Below, piece by piece: positions 1 to 6,663 of a DNA stretch of 8,269 nt; position 1 is the stretch's first letter; the number at the start of each line of letters is the position of its first letter. The stretch comes from Thermoanaerobaculales bacterium (lineage in GTDB: Bacteria > Acidobacteriota > Thermoanaerobaculia > Thermoanaerobaculales > Sulfomarinibacteraceae): the NCBI GenBank assembly GCA_025456385.1, contig JALOKS010000203.1:1-8269 (forward strand), read 5' to 3'. A model generated the notes under the pieces. That model saw nothing but the letters and a program-made list of their open reading frames with translations. It was not told where the DNA came from and ran no database searches. The translations under genes and the position numbers were made by a program.

Positions 1-1082
1 AGGGTCGCCGGGCTGCTGCGCACGCGCTCTCCGTCCGGCAGCTCCGCGTGGGCGTCGACGGCGCCGAGCCGGCGGCAGGCCCCGGAGATATTGGGAAAGG
101 CGTAGAAGGCGCCGCGCGGGACCTGGCAGCTGATGCCGTCGATCGCGTTGAGCGCAGCGACCACCTTGTCGCGCCGCCGCTGGTACTCGGCGGACATGTC
201 CCGAAAACGACGGGCGCTCGCCTCCGAGACGAGGCCCAGCCGGGCCCCCTCCTGGTTGTAGGCGGAGACGCAGGAGAAGAAGTTGATGTTGAGGTTGCGG
301 AAGGCGAGCGCCTCTGCGGCGGAAGGAAAGGCCGCCCAGCCGACGCGGCCGCCGGTCCATGCGAATCCCTTCGAGACGCCCGACGCGATGATCGTGATGC
401 GCTCCATGCCCGGCACCGAGGCGATCGACCGGTGCTCGCCGCCGTCGAAGTGGATGTGCTCGTAGATCTCGTCGGAGACCACCCGCACGCCGGCCGGCGC
501 GTGCCTGAGGATGACCTCCGCGATCCGCTCGAGCTGGAGGCGGTCGGCGACGCCGCCGGTCGGATTGGAGGGGAAGTTCAGGAAGATGAGCTTGGTGCGC
601 CTGGTGATGATGCGCTCGAGGTCCTCCGGCCGGATGCCGAATCCGAGCTCCTCGCGGAGCGGCAGCGGCCGCGGCACGCCGCCGACGAAGCCGGTGAAGC
701 CCTCGTAGATCGGGAAGCCCGGCGTCGGGTACACGACCTCGTCGCCCGGGTCGACGTAGGCGAGCTGGCAGAAGCCGATGACCGGCTTCGTCCCCGGGAA
801 GATGACGACCTGCTCCGGCGAGATCGCGAGCCCCCGGGTCTCGCCGAGCTGCCGCGCGACCGCCTCGCGCAGCCGCGGTATCCCCTGAGGGTCGCTGTAG
901 TGCGTGTTGCCGGCGTCGAGCTGACGCTTGACCTCGTCGCGGATCTCGTCGGCGAGCTCGAAGTCCGGCTCGCCGATGTTGCAGCGGATGACGCGGTGGC
1001 CCGCCGCCTCGACCTCGGCGATGCAGGGGGCGACCTTGAAGACGTTCTCGGTGCCGATGAGCCGCAGCCGCTCCGCGAGCAC
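1..1082 (-). CDS. Class I/II PLP-dependent aminotransferase (aspartate aminotransferase-like), C-terminus cut by window edge
   Basis: Fold type I aminotransferase that moves an amino group between an amino acid and a 2-oxo acid using pyridoxal phosphate; cytoplasmic. The frame gives 360 residues before the window ends, so about 30-40 C-terminal residues of a usual 390-400 are missing, including the expected substrate-carboxylate arginine. Visible landmarks are NIGEPDF near residue 35, HYSDPQGIPRLREAVA near 61, the SNPTGG loop (Asn173), SDEIYEHI (Asp204 and Tyr207 at the cofactor ring), and SGVSKGFAWTGGRVGW with the Schiff-base Lys238 and phosphate-binding Arg246. The start is GTG at 1082. An in-frame TAG lies 21 codons upstream with no ATG between, and an AAGGAGG at 1091-1097 sits 8 nt before the GTG. 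It follows the membrane protein gene by 74 nt on the same strand and may be cotranscribed with it. Family assignment is firm; substrate cannot be told from sequence alone. Confidence 0.93.
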   Translation of the reverse strand, partial: MLAERLRLIGTENVFKVAPCIAEVEAAGHRVIRCNIGEPDFELADEIRDEVKRQLDAGNTHYSDPQGIPRLREAVARQLGETRGLAISPEQVVIFPGTKPVIGFCQLAYVDPGDEVVYPTPGFPIYEGFTGFVGGVPRPLPLREELGFGIRPEDLERIITRRTKLIFLNFPSNPTGGVADRLQLERIAEVILRHAPAGVRVVSDEIYEHIHFDGGEHRSIASVPGMERITIIASGVSKGFAWTGGRVGWAAFPSAAEALAFRNLNINFFSCVSAYNQEGARLGLVSEASARRFRDMSAEYQRRRDKVVAALNAIDGISCQVPRGAFYAFPNISGACRRLGAVDAHAELPDGERVRSSPAT

Positions 1083-1090
1083 GCCCGTGC

Positions 1091-1097
1091 CCTCCTT
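1091..1097 (-). promoter_or_regulatory. Ribosome binding site fixing the GTG start of the aminotransferase
   Basis: AAGGAGG on the minus strand, 8 nt before the GTG at 1082. No ATG, GTG or TTG occurs in frame between this site and the upstream in-frame TAG at 1143-1145, so it decides the start. Confidence 0.75.
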
Positions 1098-1147
1098 CCT
1101 CGTCGCTCGACCCGCCGCGATGCCGCGGCCGCCGCTGCCAGTCTAAC

Positions 1148-1167
1148 CCGGAGCCTTCAGGCTCCGG
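1148..1167 (-). other. Perfect 8-bp GC-rich hairpin across the stop codon of the membrane protein gene
   Basis: Arms at 1148-1155 and 1160-1167 are perfectly complementary (CCGGAGCC / GGCTCCGG) around a 4-nt loop that holds the TGA stop of the upstream gene (1157-1159). No U-rich tract follows, so it is not a classical intrinsic terminator. It could stabilise or attenuate the transcript between this gene and the aminotransferase. The structure is seen; its role is inferred. Confidence 0.45.
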
Positions 1168-3235
1168 CAGCTGTGCGCAGGGCGGCGGCCACCGCCGGCA
1201 GCGCGGCGATCTCGAGGACGGCGAGGCCGCCGGCGGCGGCGGCGATGCCGACCCACGGCAGGATGAAGATGCCGATGACGAGTGCAGCCGCCGCCGCACC
1301 CGCCTCGTCGGCGGCGAAGGCGGTCCCGGTTCCCCGCCGGGCAGAGTGGCCTCCGAGGCTCGCGAGCCCGGGGAACGCGAGGCCGGTGAGAAGTCCGGCG
1401 GCGGCGAGCAGCACCGGCACGACGACCACCGGCGCCCGCAGCCCGGCGCCGGCGGCGAGCGCCAGCGACAGCACCGAGCCGCCGGCGAGGAGGGCGGGCA
1501 GGTGGCGCGCGGGCTCCGTCCACCGGGATGCGGCGGCTCCGCCGGCGGCGAGCCCGGCCATGAAGACCGCCGTCAGCGCCCCGACCTCCGAGTACACCGA
1601 GCCGCGGGTGGCCTGCCATGCGGCGAGCAGGAGCAGCCACCATCCCATGGAGCAGAACCCGACCACCGCGGCGGCCGCTGCGGCTCGTGGCCCACGCCTC
1701 AGTGCCAGCGCCAGCAGGCCGGCAACGGCCACCGCCAACGCCGCCGCCGGCGCGGCCGCTCCCGCCGCCTCGGCGGCCTGCACGAGGTCCACCAGGCCCG
1801 TCCGGGAGCGGCCCTCGTGCAGCCCGCCGGCCAGCAGGACCGCCCGCGGGTGACGCACGGTGTTCGGGGGCGCGTCGGGGTCGAGCAGCCCGGCGAGGTC
1901 GCGGGCGCGGGCCGGGTCGACGAGCAGGGGGATCATCTCCGGGACGAGCTCCGTGCGCCCCATGGCGCGCGCGGCGAGGCGCCCGCGCAGCACCTCCGGC
2001 TCGAGGCTCAGGGGCGCCGCGGGTCCCCCGGCGACCAGCAGCACCTCGGGTCCGGGGATGACCGCCACCTGCTCGAACACCCTCCCGAGGGTCGCGGCGA
2101 GAATCGCGAGCAGGCGGCCGCCCGCGCCGCCGAGGTAGGTGTCGGGCACGCCGACCCGCAGCACCAGGATGCCGTCGGCGCTCATGTGGGAGCGACAGCT
2201 CTCGAGGAACTCGAGCGTCCGGGTGCGGTTGCGCCGGAGGGTGGTCGGGTCCCCGTCGAGCAGCAGCACGAGGTCCCAGGGCCCGCCGCGGGCGACGGCC
2301 CGCCCCGGATCCGACGCCGCCGCCGCGACCCGGGGCGACGCCAGCGCGGAGGTCGTGGCTGCGCCGTACCACTGCGGCAGGCTGGCGAGCAGCTGCCGGT
2401 CGTCCTCGACCACTCGCAGGTGCTCGACGGGGTGGCGGAGCATCGCCTCCAGCGAGCCGTCGGCGGCGCACCCGACGGCGAGGACCCGGCGCGGCTCCGG
2501 GTGCAGGAGCATCAGCAGGTGGGCGCGCGGCAGCACGCTCCAGGGGTCGGGGTAGGAGGCGAGCAGCCGCCCGTCGGCGTAGAGCGCGGTCGGGCTTCCG
2601 GCCGCGACCGCGAGCTGCTGGTGGCGGGTCTCGCGCCAGGCGCGCAGCTCGCCGGGCCGACCGGACCAGCGCCAACCCGCCTGCGCCAGCCAGTCGCCGG
2701 CGGGGATCGCGAGAACCATGCCTGCCGCCGCGATCAGAGCGGCGGCGGCGGGCCGCCGCCGGCCGACCTCCAGCGCGACGAGCGTGCCGGTGGCCACACC
2801 GAGGCAGGCCGCGGTGCCGACGAAGGTGAGGGCGACGGCAAGCCCGAGACCGCCGGCAAGGGCGCCGGCGGCCTCGACGGCGTACGCCCGGCCGCCGCCC
2901 GCAGCGCCGAGCTCGGCGGCGAGGATCGGGAAGGCGAGGCCGCCCGCCGCTGCCGCCGGGACGATCGCCGCGAGCCACACCCACATCGCGGAGGTGGTGG
3001 TCAGGGCCTCGCCTGGAGCGGCGCCCGCGAGAGCTGGAGCCGCCCGCAGGACCACGACCCCGGCCGCCGCCAGGACCACCACCGCGGTCGGCATCCGCCG
3101 GGCCGCCGCGGCCGATCCGAAGCTCGCCCCGACCCTGGCGCCGGCGGCGACCCCCGCGAGCCACAGCGCCATGACCACGCCCCAGGCCAGCTCCGAGCCC
3201 CTGCGGGCGTCGCGGACGGACTGCGTTGAAGTCAT
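1157..3235 (-). CDS. Membrane protein with spermidine synthase-like domain (fused MFS/spermidine synthase type), probably non-catalytic
   Basis: A 692-residue protein in three parts. Residues about 17-178 are hydrophobic with roughly five membrane segments. Residues about 190-405 resemble the Rossmann domain of spermidine synthase. Residues about 490-690 form a second hydrophobic block of about six segments. Domain traces are LYADGRLLASYPDP (218-231), the SAM-site strand RRVLAVGCAADG (249-260), the acidic strand end RVVEDDRQ (274-281), DLVLLLDGDPTT (321-332) and a family-typical APPNT.RHPR (455-464). The usual glycine-rich motif I is degenerate and the canonical D-S/A-x-DP catalytic loop reads LLDGDPTT, so aminopropyl transfer is doubtful. 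ATG at 3235 is chosen because the open frame upstream is repeat-derived intergenic sequence. It lacks a clear Shine-Dalgarno, so a nearby downstream start is possible. The 74-nt gap to the aminotransferase suggests cotranscription. Similar fused proteins are common in environmental bacteria with unknown substrate. Confidence 0.8.
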   Translation of the reverse strand: MTSTQSVRDARRGSELAWGVVMALWLAGVAAGARVGASFGSAAAARRMPTAVVVLAAAGVVVLRAAPALAGAAPGEALTTTSAMWVWLAAIVPAAAAGGLAFPILAAELGAAGGGRAYAVEAAGALAGGLGLAVALTFVGTAACLGVATGTLVALEVGRRRPAAAALIAAAGMVLAIPAGDWLAQAGWRWSGRPGELRAWRETRHQQLAVAAGSPTALYADGRLLASYPDPWSVLPRAHLLMLLHPEPRRVLAVGCAADGSLEAMLRHPVEHLRVVEDDRQLLASLPQWYGAATTSALASPRVAAAASDPGRAVARGGPWDLVLLLDGDPTTLRRNRTRTLEFLESCRSHMSADGILVLRVGVPDTYLGGAGGRLLAILAATLGRVFEQVAVIPGPEVLLVAGGPAAPLSLEPEVLRGRLAARAMGRTELVPEMIPLLVDPARARDLAGLLDPDAPPNTVRHPRAVLLAGGLHEGRSRTGLVDLVQAAEAAGAAAPAAALAVAVAGLLALALRRGPRAAAAAAVVGFCSMGWWLLLLAAWQATRGSVYSEVGALTAVFMAGLAAGGAAASRWTEPARHLPALLAGGSVLSLALAAGAGLRAPVVVVPVLLAAAGLLTGLAFPGLASLGGHSARRGTGTAFAADEAGAAAAALVIGIFILPWVGIAAAAGGLAVLEIAALPAVAAALRTAAGA

Positions 3236-3368
3236 GGGAAAATTATGGCGCGGACAGACCGCGCAATTTGAATTTTCAATTTTGAATTTTGAACTCCCCA
3301 CCACCCTCCTGGTGCCCCGCGGGGGTGGGCGGGAATTCAAAATTGAGAATGGAGAATCAAAAATTTTG
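3236..3368. repeat. AT-rich intergenic inverted-repeat element between pepD and the membrane protein gene
   Basis: A strikingly AT-rich patch in a GC-rich window. The left half (about 3265-3292) is built of short TTTTGAA/TTTTCAA units. A perfect 13-bp inverted repeat joins 3276-3288 (TCAATTTTGAATT) with 3334-3346 (AATTCAAAATTGA). The space between is GC-rich, with CCCACC near 3297-3302 complementary to GGTGGG at 3324-3329, so the whole could fold into one long imperfect hairpin. The part at 3323-3350 recurs at 7996-8023, which marks it as a dispersed repeat. Confidence 0.7.
3248..3264 (-). terminator. Possible intrinsic terminator of pepD, or operator, just before the membrane protein start
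   Basis: Perfect 6-bp stem (GCGCGG / CCGCGC) around a 5-nt loop, followed on the minus strand by CATAATTTT, a short U-rich tail, and 13 nt later by the ATG at 3235. Position after pepD and the U-rich tail fit a weak terminator. The same CATAAT could instead act as a -10 element for the downstream gene, with no convincing -35. Either reading is tentative. Confidence 0.35.
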
Positions 3369-4835
3369 CTAGGCGAGCTCCTCGAGCACCGCCCCGAGGT
3401 GTCTGTAGAACTTCTGCACCGACGAGATCTGCACCCGCTCGTCCGGCGAGTGGGCGTTCTCGATCTGCGGCCCAATCGAAGCGACGTCCATGCCGGGTGC
3501 CTTCTCGATCAGCAGACCGCACTCGAGGCCGGCATGGATGGCCTTGAGACCGGGGGCGGCGCCGAACAGCCGCTCGTAGACCCTGCAGGTCGTCTGCACG
3601 ATCGGCGACAACGGGTTCGGCTTCCAGCCCGGGTAGGCGTCCTTGGTGCGTACCTCCGCGCCGGCCTGGCGGAAGATCGAGTCGACCTGGCGGCGCACCG
3701 CGTACAGCGCCGGCATCACCGACGAGCGGTAGGAAACCGTGATCGTCGCCTGCGAGCCCTCGGTCGCGACGACCGCGAGATTGTTGGAGGTCTCGACCAG
3801 GCCGGGCACCTCCCGCGACATCGCGAGGACGCCGTGCGGCAGGCCGTCGAGCAGGCGCAGCAGGCGGTCGCGGGCGTGCACGTTGAGGACCTCCTGCAGG
3901 GCGGCGTCGTCGGCGAGCGCGTCCACCACCACCTCGAGCTCGGGATCGGAGGCGCCAAACTCCTCCCGGAAATCGGCGAGGCAGGCGGCCGCGACCGCCC
4001 GCAGCCTCTCCAGCTCGCCGGCGCCGACGCGGCAGACGGCGAAGCACTCGCGCGGGATCGCATTGTGCTTGGAGCCGCCGTCGATCGACACCAGGTCGAG
4101 CTCGACGCCCTGCTCGAGGGCTGCCAGCAGGATCCGCGTCGCGAGCTTGATGGCGTTGCCGCGGTTGTCGATGATGTTGAGGCCCGAGTGGCCGCCGCGC
4201 AGGCCGCGGACCGTGAGCTTCGCCGGAACCGAGCCGAGCAGGCCCGTGCGGCGCGGGGTCGCGAGGCGGCCGATCGAGTCGGCGCCTCCGGCGCACCCGA
4301 AGTAGACCGACCCGTCCTCCTCGGTGTCGAGGTTGAGCATGAGGCGGCCGCTCAGCATCGAGGCGTCGAGCTCCTTGGCGCCGGTGAGGCCGGTTTCCTC
4401 GTCGATCGTGAACAGGAGCTCGAGCGGGCCGTGCACCAGCTGCGGATCGTCGGCGACCGCCATCGCGGCGGCGACCCCGATGCCGTTGTCGGCGCCGAGG
4501 GTCGTGCCCTTCGCCTGCACCCAGTCGCCGGCGACCTCGACCTCGATGCCCCGGCTCATGAAGTCGTGGTCGACGTCGGAGTTCTTCTCGCACACCATGT
4601 CGAGGTGCCCCTGGAGGACGACGGCCGGCGCCCCCTCGTGGCCGGCGCTGGCCGGCACCTTGACGACCAGGTTGCCGGTCGGGTCCGCCGTGGTTGTGAA
4701 GCCGCGCTCCGCGGCCCACGCGGCGACCGCGGCCCGAATCCGCTCCTCGTGCTTGGAGGGGCGCGGGATCCGGCGGATGGTGTCGAAGTGGCGCCACAGC
4801 AGCGCGGGCTCGAGGGTTTCGAGGGGGCTTGTCAT
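3369..4835 (-). CDS. pepD: Aminoacyl-histidine dipeptidase (Xaa-His dipeptidase, peptidase D, M20 family)
   Basis: Cytoplasmic di-zinc peptidase that cleaves Xaa-His and other unblocked dipeptides, feeding peptide-derived amino acids into metabolism. It has 488 residues, close to the E. coli enzyme (485). The metal and catalytic residues of family M20C are all present: HLDMV (His77, Asp79), GADNGIG (bridging Asp116), DEETG (Glu146 general base, Glu147 ligand), NLDTEED (Asp170) and ENAHSPDE (His462). IHAGLECG (433-440) is the conserved substrate-side motif. The lid/dimerisation domain occupies roughly 190-390. The start at 4835 follows AAGGAGGT at 4842-4849 with a 6-nt spacer. It stands alone, 117 nt after the ASD-like gene and 133 nt before the membrane protein gene, so it is probably its own transcription unit. 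Nothing looks damaged. Confidence 0.96.
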   Translation of the reverse strand: MTSPLETLEPALLWRHFDTIRRIPRPSKHEERIRAAVAAWAAERGFTTTADPTGNLVVKVPASAGHEGAPAVVLQGHLDMVCEKNSDVDHDFMSRGIEVEVAGDWVQAKGTTLGADNGIGVAAAMAVADDPQLVHGPLELLFTIDEETGLTGAKELDASMLSGRLMLNLDTEEDGSVYFGCAGGADSIGRLATPRRTGLLGSVPAKLTVRGLRGGHSGLNIIDNRGNAIKLATRILLAALEQGVELDLVSIDGGSKHNAIPRECFAVCRVGAGELERLRAVAAACLADFREEFGASDPELEVVVDALADDAALQEVLNVHARDRLLRLLDGLPHGVLAMSREVPGLVETSNNLAVVATEGSQATITVSYRSSVMPALYAVRRQVDSIFRQAGAEVRTKDAYPGWKPNPLSPIVQTTCRVYERLFGAAPGLKAIHAGLECGLLIEKAPGMDVASIGPQIENAHSPDERVQISSVQKFYRHLGAVLEELA

Positions 4836-4952
4836 GGTCAGACCTCCTTGCAGGCGTGCCCGGCCGGGCCGGCTCCCGCATGATACCGGATCACGGCGAC
4901 GCGATCCGCGCGCAGTCGGCGCGGGCCTCGTCGGAGGGTTCTGGGCTGCGAG
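4836..4952 (-). other. Intergenic gap upstream of pepD with a possible -10 and a hairpin
   Basis: A 117-nt gap holding the pepD ribosome site. A TATCAT hexamer on the minus strand (4880-4885) could be a -10 element giving a leader of about 38 nt, but no good -35 is placed 16-18 nt upstream. A 6-bp stem (CCGCGC at 4906-4911 with GCGCGG at 4919-4924) lies about 30 nt after the stop of the ASD-like gene without a U tract, so it is a weak candidate for ending the upstream operon. Otherwise nothing is seen. Confidence 0.3.
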
Positions 4953-5882
4953 TCAGACGAGCGAGTCGAGGAGCTCGAACGCGGTCAGCGCGCCGCCGAC
5001 CCTCAGGCCGTCGACCATGAGGGTGAGCGCGAGCTGGCGGCCGTCGGCCGACAGCGCCGCCGGGGCGACCAGCACCCGGTCGTGGTCCGGCACCGTGTCG
5101 AGGCCCAGGGGGTGATCCGCGAGCTCGAGGCCCACCGCCTGCTCGAGGGCCTCCCTCAGCGCCTGCGGGCTCAGGGCCTCGCTGCAGGTGAGGGCGAGGT
5201 GGGCGAGGTGGCCGTGGAACATCCCGGACAGGCTGTGCGTCACCGCGAGCTGCAGCTCGGGGAGGACGGCGGCAGCTTCGTCCTGGAGTGCGTCGGAGTC
5301 CACCGTCAGCAGGTTGAAGGCGCGGATGCGGTCGTCGATCCGCTCGCTGACGGGCTCGCCGCGCATGCGCTGTGCGGCCTGGCGGGCGAGGATCTCGATG
5401 CCCTCGCGACCGAAGACCGACACCGGGTCGACCGCCGCGAGCGACCCGCCGAGGCGCCCGAGGTGCTGCAGCACCTCCACGACTCGAGCTGTCGCAACCA
5501 GCGCCGGGTGCGCGACCCGGAGGTGTCGGGCAGGGATCGGGCCGGGGCCCGCCGCCGGCGAGGTGTGATCGCGCAGGATGGCGAGGCGCGACAGGTCGAC
5601 GACCGCCGCCTCGGGGTTGCGGTCGAGGAAGCTCAGGAGATGCTCGTGGCGGGAACCGTGGCCTTCCGAGGCGACGACGACGGCGTCGTGGCCCTCGAGC
5701 TCGGCCGGGCTGTCGAGCGGTGGCACCAGCACCGGCCGGCCGCCGACCTCCGCGATCTCGTGCTCGTCGTCGATGGAGGTGTGGCGGTACTCGAGCTCGG
5801 CGTCCAGGCGGTCGAGCTCGTCGCCGCAACTCAGGAGCTCGCGGCCGAGCAGGCTCAGCGGATCAAGAACCAGGAGCTTCAT
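4953..5882 (-). CDS. Aspartate-semialdehyde dehydrogenase-like protein without catalytic cysteine (USG-1-like pseudoenzyme)
   Basis: A 309-residue relative of aspartate-semialdehyde dehydrogenase (ASD). The C-terminal half matches the ASD dimerisation domain: FGREGIEILARQ (157-168), RIRAFNLLTVDSD (185-197), LAVTHSLSGMFHGHLAHL (212-229), and near the end DHDRVLVAP and LTLMVDGLRVGGALTAFELL. Two key elements are gone. The N-terminal nucleotide loop, normally GATGxVG, reads LDPLSLLG (5-12). The active-site PGC(S/N) segment reads AHPALVATA (124-132), with no cysteine. It therefore should not make or use aspartate semialdehyde, as with the cysteine-less E. coli Usg. The ATG at 5882 is preceded by a GAGGAGGAGG Shine-Dalgarno (5886-5895) lying inside pssA, and the gene overlaps pssA by 20 bp, which implies translational coupling. 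Its role is unknown; position suggests a link to phospholipid synthesis or simply operon hitch-hiking. Confidence 0.82.
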   Translation of the reverse strand: MKLLVLDPLSLLGRELLSCGDELDRLDAELEYRHTSIDDEHEIAEVGGRPVLVPPLDSPAELEGHDAVVVASEGHGSRHEHLLSFLDRNPEAAVVDLSRLAILRDHTSPAAGPGPIPARHLRVAHPALVATARVVEVLQHLGRLGGSLAAVDPVSVFGREGIEILARQAAQRMRGEPVSERIDDRIRAFNLLTVDSDALQDEAAAVLPELQLAVTHSLSGMFHGHLAHLALTCSEALSPQALREALEQAVGLELADHPLGLDTVPDHDRVLVAPAALSADGRQLALTLMVDGLRVGGALTAFELLDSLV

Positions 5883-6663
5883 CGGCCTCCTCCTCGGGCC
5901 CGCCGCCCGGCCCGGACTCCGACGGTGCCTCCCGCGGCCGCCGCACGCGTCCGGTGAGGACCGCGAAGGGCGCCGACAGGATGTAGATCGCAGCGAGCAC
6001 CGACAGCACGTGCGGGGTGAGGGTGACCAGGGAAAAGACCAGGGCGACGAAGAAGAGGGTGGGCGCCGGCCACTGGCGGCGCAGGTTGAGGCTCTTGAAG
6101 GACCGGTACGGCAGGTTCGAGACCATCAGCAGCGAGAGGCCGAGCACGAAGGCGACGACCACCGGGACGAAGGCGGGGTGGACCACCGGCGACGGCGAGG
6201 ACAGCACGAGCATGGCGATCGCGCCGGCGCCGGCCGGGATCGGCAGGCCGACGAAGTCGAGCGACTCGTGGGTCGTCGTGTTGAAGCGGGCGAGCCGGAT
6301 CGAGCCGGCGACCAGGAACAGGAAGGCGATCGCCATGCCGACCCTGGGAACCTCCCACAACCCCCACTGGAAGGCGAGCAGCGCCGGAGCGGCGCCGAAG
6401 GAGACCACGTCGGCGAGCGAGTCGTAGGCCTGGCCGAAGGCCGAGGTGGTGCCGGTGAGGCGGGCGATGCGGCCGTCGAGCACGTCCGCGAAGATGGCGA
6501 TGAGGATCAGGATGGAGGCCCGCTCGAACTGACCACGGGTCGCGGCGACGATCGCCAGGAAGCCGCAGAACATGTTGGCGACCGTGAACAGCGACGGGAT
6601 CACGTAGAAGCCGCGCCGGATCGTGCCCGCGCTCCGATGGCGCCTGATCCGCGGCACTCTCAT
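5863..6663 (-). CDS. pssA: CDP-diacylglycerol--serine O-phosphatidyltransferase (phosphatidylserine synthase)
   Basis: Membrane enzyme that joins L-serine to CDP-diacylglycerol, releasing CMP and forming phosphatidylserine. It has 266 residues. The CDP-alcohol phosphotransferase signature is complete: DG..AR........G...D...D at Asp63, Gly64, Ala67, Arg68, Gly77, Asp81 and Asp85. The preceding IPSLFTVANMFCGFLAIVAA (22-41) is the typical first helix of bacterial type II PssA, and five or more further hydrophobic segments follow. SIRLARFN and FVGLPIPAGAGAI are also typical. The tail after about residue 240 is a non-membrane, Pro/Gly/Glu-rich extension. The start at 6663 overlaps the psd stop as ATGA and has AGGAGAG 8-9 nt upstream. 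A longer in-frame reading back to 7257 is only the psd antiphase shadow. It acts directly before Psd in phosphatidylethanolamine synthesis. Confidence 0.96.
   Translation of the reverse strand: MRVPRIRRHRSAGTIRRGFYVIPSLFTVANMFCGFLAIVAATRGQFERASILILIAIFADVLDGRIARLTGTTSAFGQAYDSLADVVSFGAAPALLAFQWGLWEVPRVGMAIAFLFLVAGSIRLARFNTTTHESLDFVGLPIPAGAGAIAMLVLSSPSPVVHPAFVPVVVAFVLGLSLLMVSNLPYRSFKSLNLRRQWPAPTLFFVALVFSLVTLTPHVLSVLAAIYILSAPFAVLTGRVRRPREAPSESGPGGGPEEEADEAPGS

Noticed and set aside
48..1853. 601-residue open frame on the plus strand
   Set aside because: It is antisense to the aminotransferase in register with its codons and runs on opposite the membrane protein gene. Composition is Ala/Arg/Asp-rich shadow sequence with no domain; the minus strand carries clear enzyme motifs.
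3236..3475. N-terminal extension of the membrane protein reading frame by about 80 codons
   Set aside because: The extension translates the AT-rich repeat and the end of pepD in another phase; the hydrophobic domain starts only after the ATG at 3235.
4858..4869. Perfect 12-bp palindrome GCCCGGCCGGGC upstream of pepD
   Set aside because: It has no loop space and is a likely chance product of GC-only sequence; nothing else supports an operator.
3337..4881. 514-residue minus-strand frame overlapping pepD
   Set aside because: Out-of-phase shadow of pepD, Arg/Pro/Gly-rich throughout, while the pepD frame holds every M20 metal-site residue.
2718..4883. 721-residue open frame on the plus strand
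   Set aside because: It spans the AT-rich repeat and runs antisense to pepD and the membrane protein gene; no recognisable motif. Long antisense frames are expected at this GC content.
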